A stretch of DNA of 38,725 nucleotides from Gammaproteobacteria bacterium (GCA_014382695.1 JACNJF010000136.1:1-38725); one strand, 5' to 3'; positions 6,648 through 17,242 are shown, counted from the first letter of the stretch. Program-made: numbers and translations. The notes: generated by a model not told the origin, from the letters alone.

Positions 6648-8063
6648 ATGGCCGCTTTAACACTTTACGACAAGGTATGGCAGCAACATGTAGTACGGCA
6701 GGACGATTACGGTACTGCCTTATTGTATATCGACCGCCATCTGGTGCATGAAGTGACTTCCCCGCAGGCCTTTGAAGGTCTGCTTATGAATCAACGCCCG
6801 CTGTGGCGCAAACAGTCTATTCTGGCGGTGCCGGATCATAATGTACCAACTACAGCGCGTAATCTGGGGATTACCGATCCGGTGGCTAAGCTGCAGGTCG
6901 ATACGCTGGATCAGAACTGTGCAAGCTTTGGGCTGACCGAATTTAAGATGGATGATCGGCGTCAGGGCATCGTGCATGTGATCGGACCGGAACAGGGCGC
7001 TACCCTGCCGGGAATGACCGTGGTGTGCGGAGATTCGCATACCTCGACTCATGGCGCATTTGCGGCACTGGCGTTTGGCATCGGTACCTCTGAAGTTGAG
7101 CATGTGATGGCGACGCAGTGTCTGATCCAGAAAAAATCCAAAAACATGCGTGTCACTATCGACGGCGCGGTCGGTCAGGGTATTACCGGAAAAGATATCG
7201 TGCTGGCCATCATCGGCAAAATTGGCACGGCCGGTGGTAACGGTTATGCGATTGAGTTTGGCGGTGAAGCGATCCGTAATCTGTCGATGGAAGGGCGCAT
7301 GACGGTATGTAACATGGCGATCGAAGCGGGTGCCAGAGCCGGTATGATTGGCTGCGATCAAACCACCATCGATTACGTCAACGGGCGTCCGTTTGCACCG
7401 CAACAGAAAGATTGGGATAGCGCGGTTGCCTACTGGAAGACCCTGCATACCGATGAGGGTGCCCGTTTTGACCGTGAAGTGGTAATTGCCGCAGATTCGA
7501 TAGAGCCGCAGGTGACCTGGGGTACCTCACCGGAAATGGTGGCATCGGTGAATGCTGCTATACCAGACCCTGGCGCAGAACAGAATCGCCAGAAGTCAGA
7601 GAGTGTGCAAAAGGCACTGGATTATATGGGCCTGCAGGCCAACAGGGCGATCAATAGCGTGTATCTGGATAAGGTGTTTATCGGTTCCTGTACCAATTCC
7701 CGCATCGAAGATCTACGTGCCGCCGCTGCGATCGCCAGAGGCCGTCATGTGGCGCAGAATATCAAGCTGGCACTGGTGGTTCCGGGCAGTGGTCTGGTTA
7801 AACAGCAGGCCGAGAAAGAAGGTCTGGATCAGATTTTTCTGCAGGCAGGGTTCGAGTGGCGTGAGCCGGGCTGCTCCATGTGTCTGGCGATGAATGCGGA
7901 TCGACTCGAATCCGGTGAGCGTTGTGCTTCGACTTCCAACCGTAATTTTGAAGGACGCCAGGGACAGGGCGGTCGCACCCATCTGGTGTCTCCGGCGATG
8001 GCTGCTGCCGCGGCCGTATGCGGACATTTTACCGATGTGCGCACGCTAGAATTATTAAATTAA
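6648..8063 (+). CDS. leuC: 3-isopropylmalate dehydratase, large subunit
   Basis: The 471-residue large subunit of isopropylmalate isomerase, an aconitase-family enzyme of leucine synthesis in the cytoplasm. Iron-sulfur cluster ligands are Cys348 (GSCTNSR) and Cys409 and Cys412 (GCSMC). [13 protein letters not shown] and the ATQCL stretch are family hallmarks. A TTG at 6645 lies directly before the ATG; AAGGTG upstream fits the ATG at 6648, which gives the standard N-terminus [11 protein letters not shown]. It is the first gene of leuC-leuD-leuB-asd-usg, and works as a heterodimer with LeuD. Confidence 0.98.
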   Translation: MAALTLYDKVWQQHVVRQDDYGTALLYIDRHLVHEVTSPQAFEGLLMNQRPLWRKQSILAVPDHNVPTTARNLGITDPVAKLQVDTLDQNCASFGLTEFKMDDRRQGIVHVIGPEQGATLPGMTVVCGDSHTSTHGAFAALAFGIGTSEVEHVMATQCLIQKKSKNMRVTIDGAVGQGITGKDIVLAIIGKIGTAGGNGYAIEFGGEAIRNLSMEGRMTVCNMAIEAGARAGMIGCDQTTIDYVNGRPFAPQQKDWDSAVAYWKTLHTDEGARFDREVVIAADSIEPQVTWGTSPEMVASVNAAIPDPGAEQNRQKSESVQKALDYMGLQANRAINSVYLDKVFIGSCTNSRIEDLRAAAAIARGRHVAQNIKLALVVPGSGLVKQQAEKEGLDQIFLQAGFEWREPGCSMCLAMNADRLESGERCASTSNRNFEGRQGQGGRTHLVSPAMAAAAAVCGHFTDVRTLELLN

Positions 8064-8128
8064 AGATTGAAGTGAATGATGGATAAACGCTGCAGTGATC
8101 AGACTATTGATTGAGTTTGGAGGAAAAC

Positions 8129-8764
8129 GTGGAAAAATTTCAGAAATTTACGGGTATTGTCGCACCGATGGATCGAGCCAATGTCGATACCGATGCGATC
8201 ATACCCAAACAGTATCTCAAGTCGATTAAACGTACCGGTTTCGGGCCTAATTTATTCGATGACTGGCGTTACCTGGATTCGGGTGAACCGGGTCTGGACA
8301 ATAAGGAAAGGCGGGTGAACCCTGCTTTCGTACTGAATAAAACGCCGTATAAATATGCCCAGATTCTACTTGCTCGTGAAAACTTTGGCTGCGGATCATC
8401 GCGCGAACATGCGGTCTGGGCACTTGCTGACTTTGGCTTCAAGGTCGTCATAGCGCCCAGCTTTGCGGATATTTTCTTTAATAACAGTTTTAAGAGCGGC
8501 CTGTTACCGATTGTGCTGAGTGTAGCGGTGGTCGATCAGCTGTTTCTGGAACTGGCCGAACACGAGGATTATCAGCTGTCGATCGATCTGGAAAGGCAGA
8601 TTGTGAGTAATTCGGCCGGTATGGAAGTTCCGTTTGAAGTCGATGCTTTCCGCAAGCATTGTCTGCTCAATGGGCTGGACGATATCGGTCTGACGCTACA
8701 GCATGCTGATCAGATTAAGGCATTCGAACAACAGTATTATCAACAGTCCCCGTGGCTGGCTTAA
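8129..8764 (+). CDS. leuD: 3-isopropylmalate dehydratase, small subunit (GTG start)
   Basis: The 211-residue small (swivel-domain) subunit that completes the active site of Leu[15 protein letters not shown] (15-28) and [11 protein letters not shown] (85-95) are the family signatures. The frame stays open upstream to a TTG at 8111, but TTTGGAGGAAAAC directly before the GTG at 8129 is a very strong ribosome site, and [13 protein letters not shown] is the standard LeuD N-terminus. I therefore assign the GTG start. The gene follows leuC after 65 nt and precedes leuB by 16 nt. Confidence 0.96.
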   Translation: MEKFQKFTGIVAPMDRANVDTDAIIPKQYLKSIKRTGFGPNLFDDWRYLDSGEPGLDNKERRVNPAFVLNKTPYKYAQILLARENFGCGSSREHAVWALADFGFKVVIAPSFADIFFNNSFKSGLLPIVLSVAVVDQLFLELAEHEDYQLSIDLERQIVSNSAGMEVPFEVDAFRKHCLLNGLDDIGLTLQHADQIKAFEQQYYQQSPWLA

Positions 8765-8780
8765 TCGAGGTTAACGAGTA

Positions 8781-9866
8781 ATGGCAGCAAAAATTGCAAT
8801 TTTAGCGGGCGATGGGATCGGCCCGGAAATCGTTTCTGAAGCGGTTAAGGTGCTGGAATGTCTACAGCAAAGCTATGCGCTGGATATCGAACTGGAACAG
8901 GCCGTTATTGGCGGTGCCGCTTATGATGAGTCGGGCAATCCATTACCGCAAAAAACCCTGGATTTATGCAAAGCAGCCGATGCGATTCTGCTAGGGGCTG
9001 TAGGCGGGCCACAATATGAAGCGCTGGAGCGAGATCTGCGTCCGGAAAAAGGCTTGCTCGGCCTGCGTGCGGAGCTCGAACTTTTTTCCAACCTGCGTCC
9101 GGCGCTACTCTATCCACAGCTGGTGAATGCTTCCAGCCTGAAGCCGGAAATCGTGTCTGGACTGGATATCATGATCGTACGAGAATTAACCGGTGGCATC
9201 TATTTTGGTCAGCCAAGAGGGATACGCACGCTGGAAAACGGTGAAAGACAGGGCTACAACACACTGGTGTATGCCGAGCATGAGATCGAGCGTATTGCGC
9301 GTTCTGCTTTTGATGTGGCGATGAAGCGCAGTAAAAAAGTCTGCTCGGTGGATAAGGCAAACGTTCTTGAAGTGTCTGAACTGTGGCGCGAAGTGATGAT
9401 CCGTGTGAGTAAGGAATATCCGCAAATCCAGTTGTCGCATATGTATGTGGATAACGCTTCGATGCAACTGGTAAAATGGCCGAAACAGTTTGATGTAATC
9501 GTGACCAACAACCTGTTTGGCGATATCCTGTCGGATACGGCTGCGATGTTGACCGGTTCTATTGGCATGCTGCCTTCGGCTTCTCTGGATAAAAACGGTA
9601 AGGGCATGTATGAGCCGATTCACGGATCAGCACCGGACATCGCCGGCACCAATACGGCGAATCCGCTGGCTACCATCCTGTCGGTTGCGATGATGTTGCG
9701 TTATAGTTTGAATCAGCCTGAACTGGCCGTTTGTGTGGAGCAGGCCGTCAGTGCTGTACTGGATCAGGGTATTCGCACACAGGATATAGCCGATGGCGGG
9801 TCCTCGGTGAGTACCCGTAAAATGGGTGAAGCGGTGGTTAGCGCATTACAATTAAAATCAAAGTGA
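8781..9866 (+). CDS. leuB: 3-isopropylmalate dehydrogenase
   Basis: A 361-residue homodimeric NAD-dependent enzyme that oxidises and decarboxylates 3-isopropylmalate to 2-oxoisocaproate, the third step of leucine synthesis. The N-terminus [12 protein letters not shown] (7-18), [19 protein letters not shown] and [10 protein letters not shown] (about 243-252, metal-binding aspartates) and the [14 protein letters not shown] block (NAD site) are all present. Length is typical. Its TGA at 9864-9866 lies 8 nt before the asd ATG, so the two are translated from one message. Confidence 0.98.
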   Translation: MAAKIAILAGDGIGPEIVSEAVKVLECLQQSYALDIELEQAVIGGAAYDESGNPLPQKTLDLCKAADAILLGAVGGPQYEALERDLRPEKGLLGLRAELELFSNLRPALLYPQLVNASSLKPEIVSGLDIMIVRELTGGIYFGQPRGIRTLENGERQGYNTLVYAEHEIERIARSAFDVAMKRSKKVCSVDKANVLEVSELWREVMIRVSKEYPQIQLSHMYVDNASMQLVKWPKQFDVIVTNNLFGDILSDTAAMLTGSIGMLPSASLDKNGKGMYEPIHGSAPDIAGTNTANPLATILSVAMMLRYSLNQPELAVCVEQAVSAVLDQGIRTQDIADGGSSVSTRKMGEAVVSALQLKSK

Positions 9867-9874
9867 GACAACAA

Positions 9875-10996
9875 ATGAAAAGAGTCGGTTTTGTAGGTTG
9901 GCGGGGTATGGTAGGTTCGGTGCTGATGCAGCGCATGTCTGAACAGAATGATTTTCAGAACATTGCGGAACCTGTTTTTTTTACCACGTCTCAGGTAGGT
10001 GCTGCAGGTCCGAATATCGGCAAGCCGGTAGCGGCGTTGAAAGATGCATCGAATATCGATGAACTCAAGGCGATGGATGCCATCGTTAGCTGTCAGGGTG
10101 GTGACTATACCAAGCAGGTGTATGAGGCGTTACGCACGACTGGCTGGAAAGGTTACTGGATCGATGCGGCGTCTGCGTTACGGATGAAGGATGATGCGGT
10201 GATTATTCTTGATCCAGTCAATCGGAATGTGATCGATCAGGCGCTGGATAACGGCAAGAAAGATTTCATCGGCGGTAACTGTACCGTCAGCCTGATGATG
10301 ATGGCGCTGGGTGGGCTGTTGCAGAATGATCATATCGAGTGGATCAGTGCGATGACCTATCAGGCGGCTTCCGGTGCGGGTGCCCGCAATATGCGTGAAC
10401 TGATCAGCCAGATGGGTAGTATCGAGCATTCTGTACATGATTTACTGCAGGACCCGGCTTCTGCCATCCTGGATATAGATCGTAAGGTGGCTGAGCATAT
10501 TCGTTCCGCCGCTTATCCAACCGATCAGTTTGGCGTTCCGCTGGCCGGTAGTTTGATCCCCTGGATCGATGTGCAGCTGGAAAATGGACAGAGTAAGGAA
10601 GAATGGAAAGGCGGCGTCGAGACCAACAAGATACTGGGTAGGACCACAAATATGATTCCGATTGACGGCCTGTGTGTACGCATCGGCGCGATGCGTTGCC
10701 ATTCGCAGGCGCTTACCATCAAGTTGCGGAAAAACATTCCTCTGGATGAAATTCATGACATGCTGGCGGCCGCGAATGACTGGGTAAAAGTTATTCCGAA
10801 TGATCGTGCCCAGAGTATGCGGGAGTTAACCCCTGCTGCGGTTACTGGAACTTTAACCGTACCGGTGGGCCGTCTGCGTAAACTGGCGATGGGAGATGAT
10901 TATCTATCCGCGTTTACGGTCGGTGATCAATTACTGTGGGGGGCTGCAGAGCCGCTACGTAGAATGATCAATATTCTTCTGGAAAGAAACAGCTGA
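9875..10996 (+). CDS. asd: Aspartate-semialdehyde dehydrogenase
   Basis: A 373-residue NADP-dependent enzyme that reduces aspartyl phosphate to aspartate semialdehyde, the branch point to lysine, threonine, methionine and diaminopimelate for cell wall. The N-terminus [13 protein letters not shown] (5-17) is the dinucleotide-binding loop of the proteobacterial type. The catalytic nucleophile is Cys136 in [20 protein letters not shown] and the [12 protein letters not shown] segment (substrate-binding and catalytic His) follow. A GTG at 9863 overlaps the leuB stop; I chose the ATG at 9875, which gives the standard N-terminus. Confidence 0.98.
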   Translation: MKRVGFVGWRGMVGSVLMQRMSEQNDFQNIAEPVFFTTSQVGAAGPNIGKPVAALKDASNIDELKAMDAIVSCQGGDYTKQVYEALRTTGWKGYWIDAASALRMKDDAVIILDPVNRNVIDQALDNGKKDFIGGNCTVSLMMMALGGLLQNDHIEWISAMTYQAASGAGARNMRELISQMGSIEHSVHDLLQDPASAILDIDRKVAEHIRSAAYPTDQFGVPLAGSLIPWIDVQLENGQSKEEWKGGVETNKILGRTTNMIPIDGLCVRIGAMRCHSQALTIKLRKNIPLDEIHDMLAAANDWVKVIPNDRAQSMRELTPAAVTGTLTVPVGRLRKLAMGDDYLSAFTVGDQLLWGAAEPLRRMINILLERNS

Positions 10997-11019
10997 ACAA
11001 CATAGAGCAGAAAAAATTA

Positions 11020-11973
11020 ATGCAAAAAGTAAAATTCGCACTGACCCATGCCAGCGGAATGCTGGCAGAGGCGTTGCTGGAGCGTATGGCCGATGCCGGT
11101 ATCAAATCTGAAAATATTGTTCTGCTTGATCAGGAGCAGCATGAGGGTGAGCGTATATCCTATGCGGGCAGCTTTATTACGCTGCAGGATCAGGACGCCT
11201 ACGATTACGAAAACCTGACGGCGGTATTGCTGCTGGAGTCGGATCCGACTCTGCAGGGTCTGCTTCAGCATGCGGATTGTTATGTATTTAGTCATCAATT
11301 TGATCCACAAACACCGAATGTCCTGAGTGCAGAAATGTCGGAGCAGCATGCCTGGCCAGAGGCACCCTGTTTTATCCGGATGGCGTCTGCTGAACAGGCA
11401 ACGCTGATTCCATTGTTAAAGATCATTCATACAGACTTTGGTTTAAAGTCGATAGATGTGGTGAATGTGGAGACGGCCGCAGCCTATGGCAAGGCCGGGG
11501 TAAAAGATCTGGCACACCAGACCATCAGCCTGTTAAATACCCAGGATGTGAAAAGTTCCGTATTTCCATTAGCGCTGGCATTTAATATGATGCCGCTAGA
11601 GGTTGAGGATGATGTTGAGTCAAGCCTGCTAACTCATCTACAGCTTGCGGGGGTTAAATGCAGTGCGCAACGGATGCTGGTAGCGGCATTTCATGGCCTC
11701 GCTATTTCGGTAATGTTAGAAACCGATCACGAAATCAGCATCGACGCGTTATCTCAGCAGTTTGGAACCTTATCAGGAGTAAAGGTATCACAGCAGTCCG
11801 TGAGTCCGATGACTGACTGCAAAGAAGGCTTCGATATCCATATTTCCGGACTCAGGCATCCACAAAAGGATGTTAAAAGGTTACAATTCTGGATAATAGC
11901 GGATTCGGTAAGAAATGGGCTTGTGCAAAATTATCTAAATACGATGGAAATTTTGCTAAAATCTCATTTGTAA
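11020..11973 (+). CDS. usg: Usg-type paralogue of aspartate-semialdehyde dehydrogenase, probably non-catalytic
   Basis: A 317-residue protein 23 nt after asd. It resembles the Usg-1/Asd family: an N-terminal dinucleotide-fold-like start (ALTHASGMLAEALLERM) and a mid region VNVETAAAYGKAGVKDLAHQT that aligns with the asd segment [13 protein letters not shown]. The position where ASADH has NCS reads as MASAEQ (about 124-129), so the catalytic Cys appears to be lost. The dinucleotide loop is also degenerate. Usg proteins sit between asd and fimV or truA in many gammaproteobacteria; their function is not established. Assignment rests on synteny plus weak similarity. Codon use looks like that of its neighbours, and the frame is intact. 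Confidence 0.75.
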   Translation: MQKVKFALTHASGMLAEALLERMADAGIKSENIVLLDQEQHEGERISYAGSFITLQDQDAYDYENLTAVLLLESDPTLQGLLQHADCYVFSHQFDPQTPNVLSAEMSEQHAWPEAPCFIRMASAEQATLIPLLKIIHTDFGLKSIDVVNVETAAAYGKAGVKDLAHQTISLLNTQDVKSSVFPLALAFNMMPLEVEDDVESSLLTHLQLAGVKCSAQRMLVAAFHGLAISVMLETDHEISIDALSQQFGTLSGVKVSQQSVSPMTDCKEGFDIHISGLRHPQKDVKRLQFWIIADSVRNGLVQNYLNTMEILLKSHL

Positions 11974-12044
11974 TCTATAGTTACGGGTACTTGTGAAAGT
12001 GCTTTCTTTAAAGTAAATTCTCTAACATAATGCTAGGTGACTGT

Positions 12045-12073
12045 TTGACAGGCTGTTAAATAGCGCTTAAATA
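12045..12073 (+). promoter_or_regulatory. Candidate sigma-70 promoter of fimV
   Basis: A perfect TTGACA (12045-12050) is followed after 17 nt by TAAATA (12068-12073). The -35 is ideal, while the -10 matches only three of six positions. It lies in the 133-nt gap between usg and fimV and would give a leader of roughly 27 nt. Confidence 0.45.
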
Positions 12074-12106
12074 ATTAAATCCGGTGGGGAGTTTGGGAGA
12101 CTAAAC

Positions 12107-15100
12107 GTGCGTAAATTGGGACTTATATCATCGCTTTGGGCGGCGTTATTGTTTTTTCCGTTGACTGGTAATGCCCTTGGTTTGGGTGAAATTGAAATCA
12201 GTTCATTTTTGAATCAGCCTTTAAAAGCAGAAATACCCGTCATTTCCGCCCGTCCGGGTGAGGTCGATGATCTGTTGATCAGTCTGGCCAGTCGTGATGC
12301 TTTTCAGAAGGCAGGTTTAGACCGTCCTGCTGAGCTATCCAAACTACGTTTCAATGTAGAGAAATCAGATGATGGCCAGAGTGCCAGAATTCTGGTTTCA
12401 ACTAAAACACCGGTGGTAGAGCCCTTTCTGAGTTTTCTGGTCGAGGCCGATTGGGCCAAAGGTCGAGTGCTTCGAGAGTTTACCGTGTTGCTCGATCCGC
12501 CTTCCTTTGCTCAGCAGGCTGTGGTGCCCGCGGCTCAGCTAGCACCCGAGCCACAGCAGCAGCAAGAACCTGCTTCAAATTTGATTGCGCGTAAAGCCCC
12601 TGCGCAGCAGCAGACCGCTGCTAAACCCGCAAATTCTCAGCAACTGGCTCCCGAGCCTATTGCGATGACTGCGGCGGCCACTGGATCAATGACTTCCGAG
12701 CAAATCCCTCTGGAATCAGCTCCTGTAATGTCTGCCAGTATGGGGTCTCCTTCTCAGGTCGTGGTCAATAGAGGCGATACCCTGTGGAGAATTTCATCTA
12801 ATCTGAAAGATAAACAGCATAGTGTCGCGCAGATGATGCTGGCTCTACAGATGATGAACCCCGATGCCTTCGGCAATGACAATATCAATAATCTCAGGAT
12901 TGGATCGGTACTTCGAATTCCTGACAGGGATATGATGAACAAGCTGAGCAAACAGGAAGCTCACGCACAGGTGCTCGATCAGAATGGTTTATGGGATGAT
13001 TATCTGGCCAGAAAATCTGGCTCGACATCAAAGGGTACGCCTGGAGCGGTTGCTGGTGCAACATCTGGCGCAAAAAAGAAACCCACAGGTCAGTTAACTC
13101 TGGTAGCGCCAGGTGATGGAAAGTCAACGAATGCGAGTCTTAGCAATGAAGCCAGCAGCACTAATAGTAATCAGCTAAGAAAAAAACTGGCACTGGCCGA
13201 AGAAGAGCTTGAGGCTGCACGCCTTAAAAATAATGATCTCAACTCCAGAGTAGGAATACTTGAGCAACAGTTAAAGAAGTTTGAAGAGTTACAGAAGCTG
13301 GTTCAGATTCAGGATAATAGTCTGGCTCAACTGCAGCAATCAGTCTCCGACCCCGCTTCCGTCAAGATGCCTGAAAAAATGGCTCCGGTCGTAAAAGATA
13401 TGCAGAAACCTCTGCCGGCTGAGGATGAAAAACCCACCAGTAAAATGATTACGGCTGCTGGTGAAATGATGGCGAATGATGGCCTGGTGAAACCAGTTGA
13501 AGCTAAACTCGCTATCCAGGATGGTGTCAAACCCGAGATGCCACTGCCACCGGTTAAAGCTGCTGAAAGTGGAGTAGTGCCTGCTCCAATTATTGTGACA
13601 GAAGTTTCGGGTCCGGTAATCGATGAAGGTTTTATGGATATGCTGCCCTCACTGGATGAACTGCTAAATGACCCGGTCATGCTGGGTGGATTAGGCGGTG
13701 TGCTGGCACTGTTACTGGGATTTCTTTTTCTGAAGAAAAAGAAGTCATCTGCTGATGAGGCCAAGAAAGGAATCACGCTGGAAGAACCTGAAGATCTTAC
13801 TGACGATGACCCGACACCAATACATGTTCCTTCTGTTGCGGATGATGCAAATCAGGAAGACATGGGAACTGGCGAAACAGCGATCACACAAACCACCAAA
13901 TTTAACGCTTTGGCAGACCTGCCCGAGTCAGAAGAGGCTGAAGAAGAGGAAGACCAGTTTGCTCGCACCGCCATTATCTCAGCAGAAGATATGCCTGAAA
14001 TGGAGGATGCAACTGCAATTGCAGGTGAACAGGATGACGTGCTAAACGAAGTCGATGTTTATCTGGCCTATGGCCTTTACGACAACGCTGAAGATCTGCT
14101 CAAAGAGTCACTGGAAAACAGTCCGGACCGGGCAGATTATCGTGCCAAGTTGCTGGATACCTATTTTGCCACCAAAAATAGCGCTGCATTTGTAAAGGAA
14201 GCGACCCTGTTAAAATCTCTGGGAAAAGCGGCAAATCGTTTCTGGGATCGGGTTCAGGTTATGGGGCATGAACTGGCGCCCGAAAATGACCTTTTTTCTG
14301 GTGCTGAAGGCAAGCAGGTTTCTTTAGAAGAGCTGGCCTATGCCAAGCCAGCCAGTGCAGACTTTGATATCAGTTCAGATGACGACGCGCTCAACTTTTC
14401 AGAAACTGATTTCGATCTAAGTGGCGACAGTCAGACTGACAGTTTCGATCTTTCCGCTACCCAGCTAATCAAATCCACTGAAGGAGAGGAATCACCGGTT
14501 GATGAACTGGATGTCATCGATATAGATTTCCCCGAGCTGGATGAAGACGAAGAAGAGGATATTTCCGAGATAAATGATTTGTCGGGGTTATCGGATGAAC
14601 CCGTCGAGTTGGAAATTGATGACTCAGATTCGACTGCCAGCATAGAAAATGTCGAGCAGGAGCTTAAGGTCGATGAGCTGGGTGACAGTGACGATCTTGA
14701 TGGCTTCGATCTGGATGATGAAATTGCCGAAGAAGTTGAAGAAAAGCTAGCCGAAAAAGTAAACCCGGATGAAATTGATTTTTCTGATGAATCACTCAGC
14801 TTTGATCTGTCCGAAGAAGTTGATGAAATCGATGATGGTTTTGTTAATGTTGAGGATGTGACTTCTGACGACGAAGAAATTGATTTAACCGGAGAAGATG
14901 TTTCAGTCGTAGAAGAAATTGATATAACAGGAGAGGATGTTTCGGTTGTAGAAGAAATTCAACTTGACCCAACCCTTGGAGTGCCGTCTGTGGCAGGGGC
15001 ATCTTTAGTGCAGCCTGAAGGAGATTCAGCCGAAGATATCGACGATGACGAGGTTGAATTCAGTTTTAATGACGACGTTTCTGAAGCTGTAGAAGTCGAT

Positions 15101-15688
15101 GAGGATGAGTTGGATAATGCAACTCAACTGATGACAGCTAGCGATTTAACCACAGAATCTGGACTGGATGATGAAGATATCGGGGCCGAAATTCCGCTCG
15201 AAGAGGGACTGGATTTTGATATGTCTGATATCGATGAGGATGATCTGCAGACAGGTGGCTACACGCCTTCTGCTGAGGACACCTTATCTGAAGTCAAACT
15301 GCATGCAGATGATATTACCGAGTTTAAGCCGGCAGATTTTACGGGTGAGTTTGGTGCCATTGACGACCGTTTAGATGATGCCGCTATTGAAGTTGATACC
15401 CTGGCAGGACTGGATAAAACAGGTACTTTTGCTCCTGGCGACTTTAACGAAGAGTCTACTCAGGAAACTGCTGCAGCAGCCCGCAGGGAAATCGATGAGA
15501 TCGATGACATCGAGGACTTGATGTTACCGGACGATGTCGATGAAGTTGGCACCAAGCTGGATCTGGCCAAGGCATTTATCGATATGGGTGATGTGGAAGG
15601 TGCGCGTAGCAGTCTGGAAGAAGTTTTAGTGGAAGGCACTGATGAGCAAATTGCCGAAGCAAATGAGTTAATCAGCCAGATCAATTAA
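12107..15688 (+). CDS. fimV: FimV/HubP-family polar hub and pilus assembly protein
   Basis: A 1193-residue inner-membrane protein. Order: signal peptide (1-23, ending GNALG); FimV N-terminal region LGEIEISSFLNQPLKAEI (25-42); peptidoglycan-binding LysM-type domain VVVNRGDTLWRISSNL (about 219-234) to about 272; coiled coil (about 350-415); one membrane helix GLGGVLALLLGFLFL (about 529-543) followed by KKKKS; and a very acidic cytoplasmic part of roughly 640 residues. A TPR-like stretch AYGLYDNAEDLLKESL lies near 650. The conserved C-terminal TPR (KLDLAKAFIDMGDVEGARS) ends the protein. FimV/HubP proteins organise the cell pole and type IV pili. The GTG start is supported by GGGAG 8 nt upstream. 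Two 13-residue repeats occur near residue 925. Confidence 0.95.
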   Translation: MRKLGLISSLWAALLFFPLTGNALGLGEIEISSFLNQPLKAEIPVISARPGEVDDLLISLASRDAFQKAGLDRPAELSKLRFNVEKSDDGQSARILVSTKTPVVEPFLSFLVEADWAKGRVLREFTVLLDPPSFAQQAVVPAAQLAPEPQQQQEPASNLIARKAPAQQQTAAKPANSQQLAPEPIAMTAAATGSMTSEQIPLESAPVMSASMGSPSQVVVNRGDTLWRISSNLKDKQHSVAQMMLALQMMNPDAFGNDNINNLRIGSVLRIPDRDMMNKLSKQEAHAQVLDQNGLWDDYLARKSGSTSKGTPGAVAGATSGAKKKPTGQLTLVAPGDGKSTNASLSNEASSTNSNQLRKKLALAEEELEAARLKNNDLNSRVGILEQQLKKFEELQKLVQIQDNSLAQLQQSVSDPASVKMPEKMAPVVKDMQKPLPAEDEKPTSKMITAAGEMMANDGLVKPVEAKLAIQDGVKPEMPLPPVKAAESGVVPAPIIVTEVSGPVIDEGFMDMLPSLDELLNDPVMLGGLGGVLALLLGFLFLKKKKSSADEAKKGITLEEPEDLTDDDPTPIHVPSVADDANQEDMGTGETAITQTTKFNALADLPESEEAEEEEDQFARTAIISAEDMPEMEDATAIAGEQDDVLNEVDVYLAYGLYDNAEDLLKESLENSPDRADYRAKLLDTYFATKNSAAFVKEATLLKSLGKAANRFWDRVQVMGHELAPENDLFSGAEGKQVSLEELAYAKPASADFDISSDDDALNFSETDFDLSGDSQTDSFDLSATQLIKSTEGEESPVDELDVIDIDFPELDEDEEEDISEINDLSGLSDEPVELEIDDSDSTASIENVEQELKVDELGDSDDLDGFDLDDEIAEEVEEKLAEKVNPDEIDFSDESLSFDLSEEVDEIDDGFVNVEDVTSDDEEIDLTGEDVSVVEEIDITGEDVSVVEEIQLDPTLGVPSVAGASLVQPEGDSAEDIDDDEVEFSFNDDVSEAVEVDEDELDNATQLMTASDLTTESGLDDEDIGAEIPLEEGLDFDMSDIDEDDLQTGGYTPSAEDTLSEVKLHADDITEFKPADFTGEFGAIDDRLDDAAIEVDTLAGLDKTGTFAPGDFNEESTQETAAAARREIDEIDDIEDLMLPDDVDEVGTKLDLAKAFIDMGDVEGARSSLEEVLVEGTDEQIAEANELISQIN
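14873..14959 (+). repeat. 39-bp tandem repeat inside fimV
   Basis: The nonamer GAAGAAATT recurs at 14873, 14912 and 14951, exactly 39 bp apart. The two units between encode EEIDLTGEDVSVV and EEIDITGEDVSVV, differing mainly at third codon positions. The repeat keeps frame and adds 13 acidic residues per copy. Confidence 0.9.
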
Positions 15689-15706
15689 TAGTTAACAAGA
15701 AAATTT

Positions 15707-15739
15707 AAAAAGCCTGTTATGCAAGTAACAGGCTTTTTT
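15707..15739 (+). terminator. Intrinsic terminator after fimV
   Basis: AGCCTGTTA (15711-15719) pairs with TAACAGGCT (15726-15734) across a 6-nt loop, followed by five more T. A-run upstream means it could also stop transcription from the other strand. It isolates fimV from truA, whose start is only 30 nt downstream. Confidence 0.92.
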
Positions 15740-15768
15740 ATTTGCTTGACAGATTCTCAGGTTTAAAT

Positions 15769-16554
15769 GTGAATTACAAACTGGTGCTGGGTATCGAGTA
15801 CGATGGTTCGGCTTACTGCGGCTGGCAAAGACAGATTCATTGCCCATCGGTGCAGGCGGAACTCGAAAAAGCGTTAAGCTTTGTAGCCAATCAGCCAATC
15901 GAATTATTCTGTGCCGGACGTACTGATACCGGTGTGCATGCCTGTGAGCAAATCGCTCATTTTGAAACAGCAGTCGAGCGTAGCAATCGCTCCTGGGTGC
16001 TCGGTGCCAACTGCAGGTTACCAAAAGATATCCGCATAAGCTGGATTCACCCATCCGAATTAGATTTTCACGCCCGTTTTAGTGCGATTGCACGCAGTTA
16101 TCGCTACATTATCCAGAATAGCGCGGTACCGAGTGCCTTGTTTCATAACAAGGTGAGCTGGGAGCACCGTCAGCTGGATGATGTTATCATGCACAGTGCG
16201 GCACAACAGTTGCTGGGTGAACATGATTTTAGTGCCTTCAGGGCATCAGGCTGCCAGGCACATTCTCCGGTTCGTAACATCGAGTTCCTGAACATTTCAC
16301 GCCAGGGTGATCTCATTTATCTGGATATTAAAGCGAATGCTTTTTTACATCATATGGTTAGAAATATTGCGGGTAGTTTGATGGCGATAGGGCAGGGGCA
16401 ATACTCTGTTGACTGGCTGCAGGACGTGCTTTCATCGGGAGACCGTCGGCTGGCGGCAAAAACAGCTTCCGCAGCCGGGCTGTACTTCGTTCAGGCGTTT
16501 TATCCAGAACGGTTTCAGTTGCCGCAACAGGAACGTAAGCCTGTTCTGTTTTAA
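15769..16554 (+). CDS. truA: tRNA pseudouridine(38-40) synthase (GTG start)
   Basis: A 261-residue enzyme that converts uridines 38-40 in the anticodon arm of many tRNAs to pseudouridine. The N-terminal GIEYDGSAYCGWQRQ (8-22) is diagnostic. The catalytic Asp53 lies in AGRTDTGVHA (49-58). The second half has ARSYRYII and the MVRNIAGSLMAIG stretch. The frame runs upstream to a TTG at 15742, but that overlaps the fimV terminator's tail; GTG at 15769 with CAGG upstream gives the standard start NYKLVLGIEYDG. It is the first gene of the trp-acc-fol run. Confidence 0.95.
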   Translation: MNYKLVLGIEYDGSAYCGWQRQIHCPSVQAELEKALSFVANQPIELFCAGRTDTGVHACEQIAHFETAVERSNRSWVLGANCRLPKDIRISWIHPSELDFHARFSAIARSYRYIIQNSAVPSALFHNKVSWEHRQLDDVIMHSAAQQLLGEHDFSAFRASGCQAHSPVRNIEFLNISRQGDLIYLDIKANAFLHHMVRNIAGSLMAIGQGQYSVDWLQDVLSSGDRRLAAKTASAAGLYFVQAFYPERFQLPQQERKPVLF

Positions 16555-16591
16555 ACTGAGCTCAATTATCCTACTAGCGACTAAATAATTT

Positions 16592-17242
16592 ATGTTTTCA
16601 CCTGAAATGCCAAATCGAACCAGGATTAAAATTTGTGGAATCAAAAACGTGCAAGATGCGCTGCTGGTGGCGCGTTGTGGAGTCGACTCAATAGGGCTGG
16701 TTTTCCATCAGGCCAGTCCTCGCTTTATTGATATCGTCAGGGCCAGCGAAATCCGTCATGCTATCCCTGCTTTTGTGACGGTAACGGCCCTGTTTATGGA
16801 TGAGAACAGTGAGTTAATCGAACAGGTGATTGAGCAGGTTAAGCCAGATTGCCTGCAGTTCCATGGCAGTGAGTCGCCCGCCTTTTGTGAGAGCTGGCTG
16901 CGGCCTTATATCAAAGCGATTCCAATGGGTGGAGCGATTGACGTTGAAGCCTATGCACAGTCCTATCCGACTGCGCAGGGTTTTTTACTCGACAGTAATG
17001 TGGCTGGACGTCAGGGGGGCTCGGGTGATACATTTGACTGGTCGAAGATCCCTTCATCGTTTCAATTTCCGCTTATCCTGGCTGGTGGTTTAACTCCGCA
17101 AAACGTGGCTGAAGCTATTTCGCAGGTTCATCCCTGGGCTGTAGATGTGAGTAGCGGTGTGGAAAAAATCAGAGCCGTGAAGGATGCCGACTTAATCAGA
17201 CAATTTTGTAAAGAGGTTTTACGTGTCGACTGTGAGTACTGA
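16592..17242 (+). CDS. trpF: Phosphoribosylanthranilate isomerase
   Basis: A 216-residue TIM-barrel enzyme that rearranges N-(5-phosphoribosyl)anthranilate in tryptophan synthesis. The general base Cys15 is in RIKICGI, and the general acid Asp134 in [26 protein letters not shown] and [11 protein letters not shown], then VDVSSGVE, are the phosphate-binding and barrel signatures. A second ATG at 16607 would remove five residues; neither has a strong ribosome site. The 3' end overlaps trpB by 20 nt, in another frame. Confidence 0.96.
   Translation: MFSPEMPNRTRIKICGIKNVQDALLVARCGVDSIGLVFHQASPRFIDIVRASEIRHAIPAFVTVTALFMDENSELIEQVIEQVKPDCLQFHGSESPAFCESWLRPYIKAIPMGGAIDVEAYAQSYPTAQGFLLDSNVAGRQGGSGDTFDWSKIPSSFQFPLILAGGLTPQNVAEAISQVHPWAVDVSSGVEKIRAVKDADLIRQFCKEVLRVDCEY

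Noticed and set aside
6720-7448. 242-residue minus-strand frame inside leuC
   Set aside because: It lies wholly inside a secure gene, has no domain, and is rich in His, Arg and Ile as expected for an antisense shadow.
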